A DNA stretch of 64,000 nucleotides from Ixodes scapularis (taxonomy: Eukaryota > Arthropoda > Arachnida > Ixodida > Ixodidae), in NCBI RefSeq assembly GCF_016920785.2, contig NW_024609836.1:59925439-59989438 (forward strand), given 5' to 3'. The notes under the pieces were generated by a model, which was given only the letters and a program-made list of their open reading frames with translations, did no database searches and had not been told where the DNA came from. How positions within the stretch are numbered: the stretch's first letter is position 1; each line of letters opens with the position of its first letter. Positions 28,500-38,977 of the stretch are shown one piece after another. A program made the translations under genes and the position numbers.

Positions 28500-29085
28500 A
28501 TACAAGAAAGCTTTGATGTGCAAACCTCTCGATTAACATCAGCAGGATACACCAGCCCCTTACTAACGTCGATCACCGAGAGCCTCCTCACAGAAAAAAA
28601 AAAAAAAACAGTGAACATAGTAGAAAAATACAGGCAGCACAACTGGACCTGTAGTTGGACCCTACATTCCCAAGTTCTCCCATGGTCTCAAAAAAAAAAA
28701 AAAAAGCCAACAGGATCAATATTGAAGCGGTCTTCACCACTTCAAACAAGCCCTCCAGTTTATGCAAGACAGTGGACACACCTTCGCACGTATTTGTGAA
28801 CTGCACTAAAAAAACGCCAGCTTTGTTCAGTGCAGAGAAGAAATGGTGTATTCCTTCCCCCTTTCCTGTGGAAAACAATACATCGAGGAGACCGGACGAT
28901 GTCGCAACAAGACTCGGAGAACACAACAACATTGCCAATGCAAGTTCTGGACATCTAGGACTTCACTGCTAGAATTGCGGGCATGCAGCACGTCGACAAA
29001 GTTGCATCATCCTAAGCAGGCATGGTAACCAAACGACTAGGGAGATATTGAAACTGAAGATATCGTTAGGCTTGACGATAAGTGT
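28500..29085 (+). pseudogene. Penelope-like element fragment (end of RT and GIY-YIG domain)
   Basis: Readable pieces include INIEAVFTTSNKPSSLC (the RT-to-endonuclease linker of Penelope proteins), then VYSFPLSCGKQYIEETGRC, the GIY-YIG core with Gly-to-Glu damage in YIGQT. A Cys/His stretch and TREILKLK follow. Poly(A) runs at 28594-28608 and 28690-28706 and several frame changes show that it is dead. Confidence 0.75.
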
Positions 29086-29089
29086 GTTA

Positions 29090-29870
29090 GTAATTGCGGA
29101 CAATTTTAATGGGCAAAGAAGGAAACAGACGAAATGCATAATAGAGTTGAGAGTTCACCATGGTGTATGTTGTTTTGTCCTGATCATTAATGTGTGTGCT
29201 AGCTGTGTGTTGTGAAGTTGGAAAGCAAAGTGTTTCTTTTTTAATTAATCTACATTACAATTAATGAAATCAACAGTATAAACTGCCAGTCCCAATAATG
29301 CAGTACAAAGTTTAGGCTTTGAATATTAATGTACATTAATATCAATCTATTATAAATGCAATACTGTGCTTAGCATTTCTCTTCAGTATGTACAAAATGT
29401 ATGTCTAGAGTGAAATTCTGGAAAATATTTTTTTGAAAATAATTTATTTATGTAATTACCATATTACTCTACAAAACCAAACAAGTTTTAGGCCATTTGT
29501 GCCCTTGACAACAAAGTGCCCAGATTGCTACCTTTTTTTTTTTTTTGAAAACATAGGCACTAAGAATAAGTGATATTGAAATAACTATGCAGCAGAAACA
29601 AAATAAATTGTGAAAAGGATCTTAAGGTGGTGGTGGACCTCAAGATGACATTCTTCAAAAGCCACTTTCTTTTTAAGAAAAAAAATTGTAGGAATATTTT
29701 TTTAGTCGTGTTAATGTTATGTTGGAGATTTCAAACTTATAGGTCATTTAACCTTGATGAACTCTAAATTCACTTGATATAGAGTTCAAGCAGAAAGCTT
29801 TTGATCAGGGGGGCCCTTTGGATGAATGTTAGTCCGTGTGATCATTTCAGTGGTTACTTCAAAATAGGTG
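29090..29870. other. AT-rich spacer, nothing recognised
   Basis: Low-complexity AT-rich DNA with a T14 run near 29532. No gene or terminal repeat was found. Confidence 0.45.
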
Positions 29871-29876
29871 TCTCAG

Positions 29877-31225
29877 TTACTGTAAGGCATTAAAGTGATT
29901 TCTATGGTGCCTCAAGCTGGACCTAACTCGAAATGCTTTAGAGCAAGTGCAGCATTTAAAAATCCTTTCACCTGTGTGGATTCTCTCATGTAGAGTCGGT
30001 TCAGAACTCATTGTAAATGCTTTCAGGCAGGTGGGGCATTTAAAGGGCTTTACTCTTTGCAACTTTTCGTGAGTTGTCAAAAGTCTCTTTCATTGAAGCA
30101 CTCCACTACAAGCATTACATTTAAATGGCTGTTCATGAGGCATGGATTTTTTCATGGACAGTCAGTGAAGACCTCACTATGAATGCTTTAGGGCAGGTGG
30201 GGCATTTAAAGGGCCTTCAACCCACATGACCCTTTTCGTGAGCCATCAAGTAAACTTAAACCGAAAGGCTTTAGAGCAAGTGGGACGTTTAAAAGACCTT
30301 TCGCTTGTGCAAGTTATTTCATGCCTAGTAACTCACTTTTGCTTTACAAAGCTTTAGGGCAGGTGGGGCATTTAAATGGCCTTTCGCCTGTGTGCACTCT
30401 TTCATGCCTAGTTAAATCTTTTTTACTTAAAGATTCAAGGCAGGTGGGGCATTTATAGGGCCTTTCAATGCGAGATTTTTCATGTAATCGACAAACCTTT
30501 GCTTGGATAAGCTTTAGGGCAGGCAGAGCTCTTCGAGGACCTTTCTCTGATACCTTTTTTTATGAGCATCTGTCTCGTGGCACAGATTGAGGCTGGTATG
30601 GCACCTCAAACTATTAATCCATTTGAATATTTTTTTACGTGTGAAACATGTCAAGCGCTTTTTAACCATCTGTACCTTTTTATGACATCTGAAGCTTTCA
30701 GCAAGCAAATTTTTTGCCACAAATCTTGCATTTGTCCTGTTTTTCACCCGAGTGAATTTTTCCATGTACCATTAGGAGACGCCCACATTTAAATGCTTTA
30801 GAGCAAACCAAGGATTTGAAGGGTGCTTTCTTACTGTGAATGTTGGCATGGCCATTCAGGCTACTCCTGTGTAGTAATCCTTGTCTCCACAATGTTGTAC
30901 ATTGAAAAGAAAAACCCGCAAGAAGAGCGCAGGCCCACGCGGATCCGCGGGAAGGAAAGATGGATTTACGTGCCGAAGACGGCGGTAGCCAGCGGATGCC
31001 GGGAACAACGCTGGAAAAGGAAAGACGTCCGACACAGTTGGAAGTTCCAGCCACACTGTTTACTGAACGGTTCGCAAGCATGGAGCTGCGCACCCTGGGG
31101 CGAGGGTGGACGTGATGGCGGGTGGCGCCAGCTGGGCAGTTAAACAAAACGTTTCAAATTCTACATCCTGCTGGTGAACGACTTGTGGCAGATATTGCAG
31201 CTAAAGGGCTGCTGTCCCGTTCTTT
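29877..31225 (-). pseudogene. Broken C2H2 zinc-finger gene
   Basis: The minus strand carries a string of C2H2 fingers in shifting frames. QQPFSCNICHKSFTSRM is near 31222-31165, then SSLNGHANIHSKKAPFK, HGKIHSGEKQDKCKICGKKF, and the last two well-kept fingers FKCPTCLKAF..LHERIHTGER and FKCCTCSKAF..LRHHRNH at 30060-29880. Between 30110 and 30700 fingers repeat (CCCCACCTGCCCTAAAGC-type strings) but contain stops and shifts. A GC-rich insertion at about 30885-31155 splits the first finger. It would have been a KRAB-less poly-finger DNA-binding protein. Confidence 0.75.
30885..31155. mobile_element. GC-rich insertion splitting a zinc finger
   Basis: Finger-coding similarity stops at TSRM near 31165 and resumes at SSLNGH near 30870; the 0.27 kb between is GC-rich with no finger pattern. 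It could be a solo LTR or SINE-like insertion. I could not find a convincing target duplication. Confidence 0.45.
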
Positions 31226-31714
31226 ATTTTGTGCCTGGCAACATTGGCTTTGAGAAAACTGGAGTAAGGGAAAAGCGACAGTCATGCTTCAGCTTCTCCT
31301 GTTTGCTCTTCCGTTTCTGGCCCATTTTTCCGCATCGATTGGTCCTGTTGGGGAGACACAACATAAATTTTGTTTTCTTAAACTAGAATAGAGTTAGAAG
31401 AACAAAAATCACAAACCCATTACAGGGAAAACAGTTGGACAAGCGTCAAAATACTTCTACAGATAAGTCTCAATGATTTTATATTCAAAATGGCGGAATG
31501 CTTTTGATTGCAAATTCGTAATAGTAACTTGTATTGTGCAGGTATTTCTTTTAATTGTTAAAAAATGCACAAAACACGAGGGCGAAAAAGAACCAACACA
31601 GACAAGTGCTCGATTGTCTGTGTTGGTTGTCGAAACTTTAGAAAAAAAAATAGGTTCTCTTCTTGACTTCAAAACTAGAGGCCCGGAGGAAAACCGTACG
31701 CCATGAATTTTAAC

Positions 31715-32433
31715 TAGAGATGCCGCAAACCTTTTTGAACCTGATGTTTGAAGATCCATCCGAAGGGAAAGCCTTATGAAATGTCAAATTTACTACATAA
31801 AAAAGTTGAAGATTTTTAAATTCTTGGGGTTTAACAATTTAATTTTTTTTTTTTACTTTTACAAGTTTTTTTGCATTAAGAAATTCTTTTTCAAACTTAT
31901 CACAGTAAGAAATTCATTGATTTCAAACTTTCAAACTTGCCAAGTTTAAAAGTTCAACAAACTTCTAAACAAAAGTTTGACAAAGTTCGAACCAAGCTTA
32001 ACCCCTTCAGGCAAAAAATATAAATAGAATGATATGACTGTGTGGACTGGAGTGAAGTCTGCACTGAAGTTTCACTTAGTGCAGTAAACACAATTTGTGA
32101 TTGTTGTTTTAGATTAATTTGTGAAAACTTTTTTGAAACTGCGGGGTTCGATCTCTTCTGCCTGTGAAATTTGAAGGCTTCGAACTTAAATTCAAACAAA
32201 AAATTTTGAACTCGTTGAATTCGTCAAACTTGAATTTTAAAGGAATTAAAAATTTTAAAATTTTTTAAACTTGACTTGTTAAGCAATTTGAAGTCCTCAA
32301 AACTGAACTTTTAGAAACCTTGATATTTTTCAAATACAAACCTTAGCAAGGTTCCAAAATTGCTAACTTTTCGCATTGAAACCTTATTGAGGTTCAAAGT
32401 TTTCAAAACTTCAAGAGGTTCGCAGGATCCCTG
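31715..32433. mobile_element. Possible old hAT MITE
   Basis: TAGAGATGCCGCAAACCT and an inverted CAGGGATCCTGCGAACCT face each other. Flanks ATTTTAAC and ATCCCAAC agree at five of eight positions, differing only by C/T. The interior is AAACTTCAAACTT-type low-complexity DNA. Confidence 0.5.
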
Positions 32434-34390
32434 ATCCCAACTAAAAATACCCTGCAATGTCGAAGACAAAAAAAACATAACAGATGCTGAGGATGGTTTA
32501 TCTTTGATATTGCTGCATATTTTTTGTTCTGAAGCTGGGATGAATTGTTCCCTGCATGAGCAAGAGGAGGGAAAGGTAGGGGAGAGAAGTCCTTTTTTTC
32601 CTATGTGACCCTAAAGTTTGATTGAACTGCCAGTTGTGAGTGAGTGCTCGTCTTGTTGTGTTTGTTCTTTACTTTATCTTCGTCTTTCGTTTGTGATTCT
32701 TTTGTCGTACTCGACCGTACATTGGAAAACCCAGGGTTCACTCTTAGCACCTCCAATGATTTTGTCGTTCGGCAGCTTCGTATATTTCCTTCGGAGACTG
32801 CATGAGATGATGAAAGTGCTCCATGATGAAATAAAAAAAACTTATGCTGCAGATTGGTAATGATAGCACGTATCTACAAAAAGGCAGAACGCCAAAGCTC
32901 CACGACGAGACAGCTAAGGGCCCGCATTCTTTGCCAGGCCGTATTTGGGACAGAAATAAGAGTGTGGGTCATCAGAAAATTATTTGAAAGGGGACAGCAG
33001 TTCACATTAACTAAAGAGCGTGTGGGTAACAATGACTGGCAACAGAAAGAATAAAACAAACTCCGGACAAGTGACAACGTCTGGGTGCTTGTGTATTTTG
33101 GGTGCTTTTAAACCTTCCAATTTGGGACACCAGCCTACTGCCGTTGGTTGTCAATGCAACCTGCATGACAAAAGGAATGCCGGTGCAAGAGGAGCTTGCC
33201 TTTCTTTAAAATGAAGGAAACTGTTTGGTGTGCATTCAAGAGCTCGTCAAAAGAGGACACGTCACCAGCGTCTGCACAATGCCGGCCCTCGGAAGTGGAA
33301 AAAGCAGGTTCTTCATCGTGCTCTGTTGGGGGGACACCACAGAAATTTGCCAGTCAGCTCGACACTCTCAACATAAACCTATGCAGAGAGTTTATATTTT
33401 CTTTTCATGCAAAACTACATTCCAAAGAAACCTATAGCAGTAAAGTACCAGCTTTACAATCGAACAATGTGTCCTCCCTTAGTTCTCGATCATGAAACAA
33501 GTGCACAGAATCTCTGGAAGCTCGCGGCAGCCTCACACTGCCTCCTTACTGGCAATGTGACGTACATCACACTAACTAAAATTTTATGACCACATGAGTT
33601 GCATATCATGTGGCACAGTAGAAAGTAGCAGAGTTGGCCAGCTGCCAAAAGCTTTCAGAAAGAACAATAAAGAAAAGGCAGGCAAAGAGTCCGGACAGAC
33701 GCTTCAGAATATGCCACATGCCAAGATAAGGCCGAAACTATGCGAAAATGTCAGCTGCGTTCCTCATCAAACACAATTTTGCACATGACTGATTGACGGA
33801 TCGAAATACAGCTGCAAAATTTTTGTTTCAATCCCCAAAACACAGCATTATTGAGCTTTCCCAACTTTCCACCCTGTCAGTGCCACTAAAGGTTCCTTGA
33901 GCCAAGCTATTGCAATCGGAACATCCTTGTAACAAATCTTCGCAACATTCCTATCCACTGTCTTTTGAAATGCAGACAGGAGACCATCAGAGTAGGTAGT
34001 ATCTCTCTAGCACTGTAGAGCAAGGCCCCGATTTCTTATCACAGTAGCCGCCATCCTACTACTTCACAATGTTTTCTCGCGACGTTTAGGTCCCGACATC
34101 GGCGAGATCGTCTGGAAATTCGGACGATGTCGGCAACCAAGCTGCCAGCGCATTAACTGACCAGTGTGTTTGACGAGCAATCTCAATACTTCTTTTCACA
34201 TCACATTAAAGTGCAGCTGACACTATGAGCCAATGGGACAAACCAAACAGTGCAAAAGTGTGACATCATGACAATCGTCCATCTTCCAGTATGTGTTCTT
34301 TCATATTAAACCAATCAAGGGCAGCGAATGTCTAGGGACTTTTTGCATGTGTTTGAGCCTTCGACTGTGCTCTGACATAAGATTGAACAA
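32434..34390. other. Intergenic, no supported gene
   Basis: Short open frames on the plus strand (for example 33196-33495) have no recognisable domain or clear splice context. No terminal repeats were recognised. Confidence 0.4.
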
Positions 34391-34396
34391 ACTATA

Positions 34397-34558
34397 GTCA
34401 TAAGAACAAAGGGCGAGGGTAAGACGGGCCGGGGAGGAGGAAGCAGACGGAATGCTGGAGAAGAGAGGGGGAAACCTCCTTCTCTCTTTAGCGGTCTGTC
34501 TGCTTCCTCCTCCCCGGCCCATTTTACCCTTGCCCTTCGTTCTTAGGTTGCAACGGAC
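34397..34558. mobile_element. Palindromic MITE, family A copy 2
   Basis: TA-flanked (34395-34396, 34559-34560). The right end inverted reads GTCCGTTGCAACCTAAGAAC and pairs with a left end lacking about 11 bp of it. The GGGCCGGGGAGGAGGAAGC arms are inverted around CTCTCTTTAG. Confidence 0.8.
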
Positions 34559-34696
34559 TATACACGGTGAGTAGAGATGCTGTAGAATACATATTTGTAC
34601 CAGTTTCCTTTCCTCCTACTTCTCTGAATACTAGAGTCGACCAATAATAAAATATTTTTATTTTTCGCTTTGCATAAAGCAAAGAAAACCGAAGGT

Positions 34697-34806
34697 ACAA
34701 CCTCGGTTTTCTGCAGGGAAGATAACCCTCTTAGTGCCCCACACTCCTAAGCTGCGAGGAGAGCCTAGTTGGGCAAGGCAAAAGTGAAAAGCGCAAAGCG
34801 TACATT
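34697..34806 (+). repeat. Dispersed repeat (partner at 25655-25800)
   Basis: Same order of motifs as 25655-25800 (CAACCTCGGTTTTCTGCAGG, TAAGCTGCGAGG, AAAGCGCAAAGCGTAC). It runs straight into the GC minisatellite. Confidence 0.6.
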
Positions 34807-34893
34807 GAGGGGGGGGCGGGGCGGGGCGGGGCGGGGCGGGGGCGGGGGCGGGGGCGGGGGCGGGGGCGGGGCGGGGGCGGGGGGAGGGGGGCG
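34807..34893 (+). repeat. GC minisatellite (GGGGC/GGGGGC)n
   Basis: About 85 bp of nothing but G tracts separated by single C, strongly G-quadruplex prone. It produces spurious proline/arginine/alanine-rich frames on the minus strand. Confidence 0.9.
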
Positions 34894-35433
34894 GTGATGG
34901 ACACAGGTGTGGTGCAATTCTTAACAAAAATTGCACTATGGCGCAGCACTTCAGTCACTGTTAATTGCACTCGGTATATTGGGTTATTTATACTATTTTC
35001 TTTAAGTCCGATATGCGTTTGGAAATACCTCTTAAAAGCCTTGCTGAAAATTTGAATAATATGTTTATTTCCATCAAGTACATGATGGAAGGGGATTGAG
35101 GAAAAAACCTGCATTTCTGCAGCTTGACAAGTCCCCTTCCCAATTGGCCACAGCAGCAGGTCACAGAAGAGATATGTCACTTCATAAACAAACGAAATAA
35201 AAATAAATACACAGGTCAGTTATTCAATATAGAACATTCCAATATATAAGTTAGCTCTGCTAAACAGACGGTTAACATAAAAGCAACAAGTGCACATTCA
35301 AAGGCTTAGGTATATAGCACGACTATCCCCTAAATTCATTCCCAATAGATATAACTGCAACTTATAAATGAGGGCATTGAGTGGAATATTTACTTAGTCA
35401 TTGCTATGCAAATTTATGACTGCAATTTATTTG

Positions 35434-35466
35434 TGGATTAACCACAAATAAATTTGTGGTTAATCC
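35434..35466. repeat. Short palindrome TTAACCACAAAT
   Basis: GGATTAACCACAAATAAATT is followed by TGTGGTTAATCC, an almost perfect inverted repeat just upstream of the THAP remnant. The preceding 34900-35430 shows no gene. Confidence 0.6.
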
Positions 35467-35509
35467 TTTCATCGCAGCTTGACGGCCTGGCAAGCGCGAA
35501 GCGCGCGCT

Positions 35510-35710
35510 ATGACGTACTGTTCTGTTCCCCATCGCAACACCTACCAGGGTGAACAAGATGTGAGCTTCTCTTAGAAAAGAATGGCTCATCAAGCTCGAA
35601 ATGGACAAGCCGAACTCAAGCAACTCAAGGAGCTCTCGCGTGTGTAACAAACATTTAACCGAGAGCGACCTCGTCTATCCTCTTGGCCACACGGTGCTCG
35701 GTGAGTGCAC
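35510..35710 (+). pseudogene. Frameshifted THAP-domain fragment
   Basis: From the ATG the frame reads MTYCSVPHRNTYQGEQDVSF and stops; one base out of frame it continues EWLIKLEMDKPNSSNS, then SRVCNKHLTESDLVYPL. These are the two halves of a THAP zinc finger (C-x2-4-C ... W ... C-x2-H). The second zinc Cys is replaced (Arg). THAP domains occur in P-type transposases and host DNA-binding proteins; which one this was cannot be told. Confidence 0.65.
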
Positions 35711-36059
35711 TGACAGATCGAGTGAGTGTGAGTACGTCTGTGCCTTCTCAGAACGAGTAAAGAAATGTTTCTCCCGAAACAATGCAGGCCTGCTGGAAGA
35801 GGCGGTGGCTGGCTCCTGAAACTGTTCCAACTAAATGCTTGCCTGATCGCTGGGCCGACGGAAAAGGTGCGCGATCACGTTCGCGATTGAGGCATGCAAG
35901 AGCCGGAATCCGTGACACTTGAGCGTCTGGTACGGCTTGCCGTGCAAATAAAGCACTAAACGATCCGAGATGCAGTAGACAACGTAGCTAACGTAGCGTA
36001 CTGACCAACCTTGATACCGACAGATGCAAACATGTCCTACCCCTACCAGAGCCGTATCT

Positions 36060-37191
36060 GGCTGTGTTCCAAAATTTACTCGATCCGACTCCGGAGTAAA
36101 AGCAGGTAAAAGTTTCGTACCGTGGCGTTCCAAAACTTACTCGAGCTTACTCGATGACGTCAGAACTCGCGTTCCAGAAGCGGGTTGTTTACTCCGGAGC
36201 CTCCGGAGTAATTACTCGCGCTACCCTCCTCGATCGGGGGGTAAAGTCGGATCAAATCGAGTAAATACGTCACGTGATCTGTTCGTCGTCTGCTTTCTGC
36301 GCCGACAGCCGTCAAAGCTCGCTTGCTCCGTTGGTTTTGGTGGCGGACGTTCGAAATTACAAAGAATTAGCTGCAGCATGTCTGGTTATTGCGATTTGCT
36401 GTTGTCAACGCAGGAATTGACTGCATTACATCCAGACCGTCCACCTTCCCCGGGAACGTGTACTTGTTATTATCTGAGTGCGAGCGTAAACAGGAGCTTC
36501 TCCGCATCCTCGTCCTCGGCGTTGGGGGAATGCCGTAATCTCACGTTCAATGCCGAAAATGTTTGAACTCAATATATCATAATGTAGAATTTTTTTGTTT
36601 TCTCCAGAGTGTGTGTAATGAGAGGATAACATTTGTAAAGCAGCGAAGGCTTTGAAAATTTCACTCTAATCCCATTCGAGTCAAAGCGAACGTCAGTTTC
36701 ATATCATTCTGGAGAAAGCACCCTCGCGCTGTACCGCTACACCGTGTGGAATATATTTCTGCAAAACATAATCGGTGCAAATTACAATGCGTGGAATATA
36801 TGCGCTTAGGGCACCGTGATTAGAATTGCAGCGATCGCGCTGATTAATAAAAACACTTTTTTTTTATGTCTAGCTGTAAGGAGTAAGTAACGAAGGTGAG
36901 TAAAAGGAGCTGGTGGATCCACCCCAAAAAACACCGCGTCGTCATTAATATTACCGTTCTTCGGGTGCTTTCTTCATGATCAAAAGGATCGTCTGCTATT
37001 TTCTGCCATCGCTGCTGCGTTTTCTTTTTTCCGTCGCCCAAGACGAAGCCAATCCGCGTAGTATCCAGGTGATTATCCTGGCCGTTCCAAAATCGAGTCG
37101 CGGATCGTTTACTCCGTTTACTCGCGATGTCACGTGGTATTACCCGCCGACGTAGAAGGCAGGTTACTCGGGTAAGATTTGGAACATAGCC
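36060..37191. mobile_element. Terminal-inverted-repeat element, perhaps PIF/Harbinger-like
   Basis: GGCTGTGTTCCAAAATTTAC and the inverted right end GGCTATGTTCCAAATCTTAC face each other. The trinucleotide TCT flanks both sides (36057-36059, 37192-37194). TTACTCG motifs are repeated near both ends. The minus strand inside (about 37041-36950) reads KKKTQQRWQKIADDPFD, a Myb/SANT-like helix such as PIF/Harbinger elements encode. No DDE transposase is seen. Confidence 0.55.
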
Positions 37192-37202
37192 TCTGTGTCC
37201 TA

Positions 37203-37340
37203 CTATGGTGCCTCGATTGCGTCTTCGACTGGTGTGTTTAGCGCCCTATCCCGCCCATACATCAAAAGTGGTCCCAATGTGGCAACAAATGACGCGAGTG
37301 TCATGCTGTTGCCTGTCGCGATCCTGGCGGTTGACCGTAG
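37203..37340 (+). repeat. Dispersed CG-rich repeat, left of the LINE
   Basis: CTTCGACTGGTGTGTTTAGC, GTGGTCCCAATGTGG and GTGTCATGCTGTTGCC match 3440-3350 and 42603-42460 on the minus strand. Confidence 0.55.
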
Positions 37341-37402
37341 AAATGCAGACGAATAGCACGAGCGGACGCGAGTGTCGCTGTCGTCACGGCGTCCGCCTAC
37401 GT

Positions 37403-37455
37403 CCGCCCGATCCAAAGGGCTCAGCCGTATTCATCCATCCATCCATCCATCCGCT
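37403..37455 (+). repeat. 53-bp LINE-tail copy with (ATCC)5, 5' of the LINE
   Basis: Identical over 53 bp to 42309-42361, including five ATCC units and the following GCT. It starts CCGCCCGATCCAAAGGGCTC. See the LINE entry for interpretation. Confidence 0.95.
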
Positions 37456-37682
37456 CGTCTCTCGACTGAGTTGCGGTGAGCGGACGTGTTTCCTGGTTCT
37501 CCTCGAGCATCCGAAGCTAAGTGCCAGTTTTTCTTCTTTTCTCTCTCTTTTTTTGAGAGTTGATTGGAAGTGACTATGCGGTAGCAGTATTAGGTTTGAA
37601 CAGCAGCAGTTAACGTTAGTTTCGCAAAGTAGGCTCTGTTTGAATTTTTGGCGGGAAGGGACGGTTTGTTCCCGGTCTAGAC

Positions 37683-38873
37683 ATGGGTCTAGATTTGGGT
37701 CGGCATGACAAGGGTGGGGACGAGTTGGTGCAGTGCGAGGGGTGTGGGAGGTGGTGTTACCTGGAGGAGACGGGTTTCGGGAGCCTGGAGGTGGCGGCGG
37801 AGGTGAGTTTCGAGTGTCGGCTTTGTGTGAAGCTTCAGCGGGTAACTGGGGAATGGGAGGGTAGAGTTCGGGAGATTGAGGCCCAGCTTAAGGCAGAAGG
37901 AGAGAAGCGGGTGGGTCTCGAGGCCCAGGTAGAGGAGCTGACTAGGCAGCTTAATCATGAGAGGGAGCAGCGGGTCGGCCTCGAGAAGCAGGCGGAAGAG
38001 CTGGGGGAAGTATGGAAGGCGGGTTTAGAGGAGCGTAAGAGGGAGTGTGACAGTAGGGTAGAGCGCCTGGAAGGGGTAATTCGAGCGAGTGAGAGTAGCG
38101 AGGGAAGAAAGGAGGAAGTGTCAGTTCTAGCGGGACGAACCACCAGTCTGCAGGCTGGGGTCCCTGGTGGTCGGGAGTCCGGCCTGTTGGCAGGCGGGCT
38201 CGACGACGCTGGAGAGCTGATTGAACCTCAGCTCAATGGCGCCTTCGAGCAGCAGGCGTCGGGCAGTCAGGTGACAGGAGATAAGTCGCAGGACAAAGGC
38301 GCGCAGGCACCAGGGGGATCTAGGGTACTGGTAGTGGGGAGCTCTAACGTAGCACGGGTTAGGAGGGGTGTACATAACAGGGTGAAGGGAGACCAGAGGG
38401 TAACCGTAGAGGTCCAGCCAGGGAAGTGTATGGTGGATGCTATGACCGCAGCACGTGAGGGGGTGTGGGATAACCGGGAGGGAAGGAACCTAGTAATAGT
38501 TCATGCGGGGCTTAATGATGTGCTGAAGGGTAGGAGCCAGAACCTCGGAAAGCAGCTAAACGTGGGAATACGTAAGCTGAGGGACGTGTCTGAGAATGTG
38601 CATGTGGTTGTGTGCACCATTCCAGAAGTTCGGGGGCAGTCCGGGTTAACGGAGAGGAGGGTTGTCGAAGCCAACGGAGTAATTAAGGGTATGAGTCGAC
38701 AGCTTCGGTACGACGTAATGGAAGTAAACAGAGAAGTGTACGAGGCTGGCTCCCGCCCTTTTGCAGATGGCATTCACTACAGTGAGGCCACGGGTTACAG
38801 GGTGGGGGATAGGATGGGCCGCACGGTGACTGCTTTTTTGGGGGGACCGAGGGCCCTGGGGGCACTGAAGTAA
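37683..38873 (+). CDS. CR1-type LINE ORF1: PHD-like finger, coiled coil, esterase-like domain
   Basis: 396 residues. The N terminus has a Cys-rich finger (VQCEGCGRWCYLEE ... ECRLC, residues about 18-47) of PHD type. Residues about 55-155 form a coiled coil with repeated RVGLExQxEEL heptads. Residues about 214-385 resemble the SGNH esterase of CR1 ORF1: VLVVGSSNVARV (block I, where GDS is GSS with the Ser kept), HAGLNDVL (GxND block) and DGIHYS (the Asp-x-x-His catalytic pair). The protein should bind element RNA and assemble the ribonucleoprotein. The ATG at 37683 gives the finger directly. The last 20 codons overlap the open ORF2 frame. Confidence 0.85.
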   Translation: MGLDLGRHDKGGDELVQCEGCGRWCYLEETGFGSLEVAAEVSFECRLCVKLQRVTGEWEGRVREIEAQLKAEGEKRVGLEAQVEELTRQLNHEREQRVGLEKQAEELGEVWKAGLEERKRECDSRVERLEGVIRASESSEGRKEEVSVLAGRTTSLQAGVPGGRESGLLAGGLDDAGELIEPQLNGAFEQQASGSQVTGDKSQDKGAQAPGGSRVLVVGSSNVARVRRGVHNRVKGDQRVTVEVQPGKCMVDAMTAAREGVWDNREGRNLVIVHAGLNDVLKGRSQNLGKQLNVGIRKLRDVSENVHVVVCTIPEVRGQSGLTERRVVEANGVIKGMSRQLRYDVMEVNREVYEAGSRPFADGIHYSEATGYRVGDRMGRTVTAFLGGPRALGALK

Positions 38874-38909
38874 CTGAAAACCCAACAAAGTCAGGAGAGG
38901 CACCCAGGG
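38834..38909 (+). promoter_or_regulatory. Possible -1 ribosomal frameshift site between ORF1 and ORF2
   Basis: In the ORF1 frame T_TTT_TTG (38834-38840) is followed immediately by G_GGG_GGA (38840-38846), two X_XXY_YYZ heptamers. Seven nt later CCCTGGG (38854-38860) can pair exactly with CCCAGGG (38903-38909). The ORF2 frame is -1 to ORF1 and open from 38813, and the ORF1 stop is at 38871. A shift here would yield an ORF1-ORF2 fusion. Function is inference. Confidence 0.5.
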
Positions 38910-38977
38910 TTAAAAAGAGGAGAAAACGTAAGAACAGGTATAAAAAATCAGCACAATCAGACATTGGATATATTAAC

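Noticed and set aside
30885..31155. Solo LTR with TG..CA ends in the zinc-finger gene
   Set aside because: TG/CA-like ends can be drawn in more than one way and none leaves matching flanks; kept only as an unclassified insertion.
34658..35180. Long proline/arginine/alanine-rich minus-strand frames
   Set aside because: They are translations of the (GGGGC)n minisatellite and have no other coding evidence.
37403..37455. Plain 53-bp target-site duplication of the LINE
   Set aside because: The repeated sequence is the element's own hairpin-adjacent tail with its microsatellite, so a simple duplication of host DNA is less likely than an older tail at the site.
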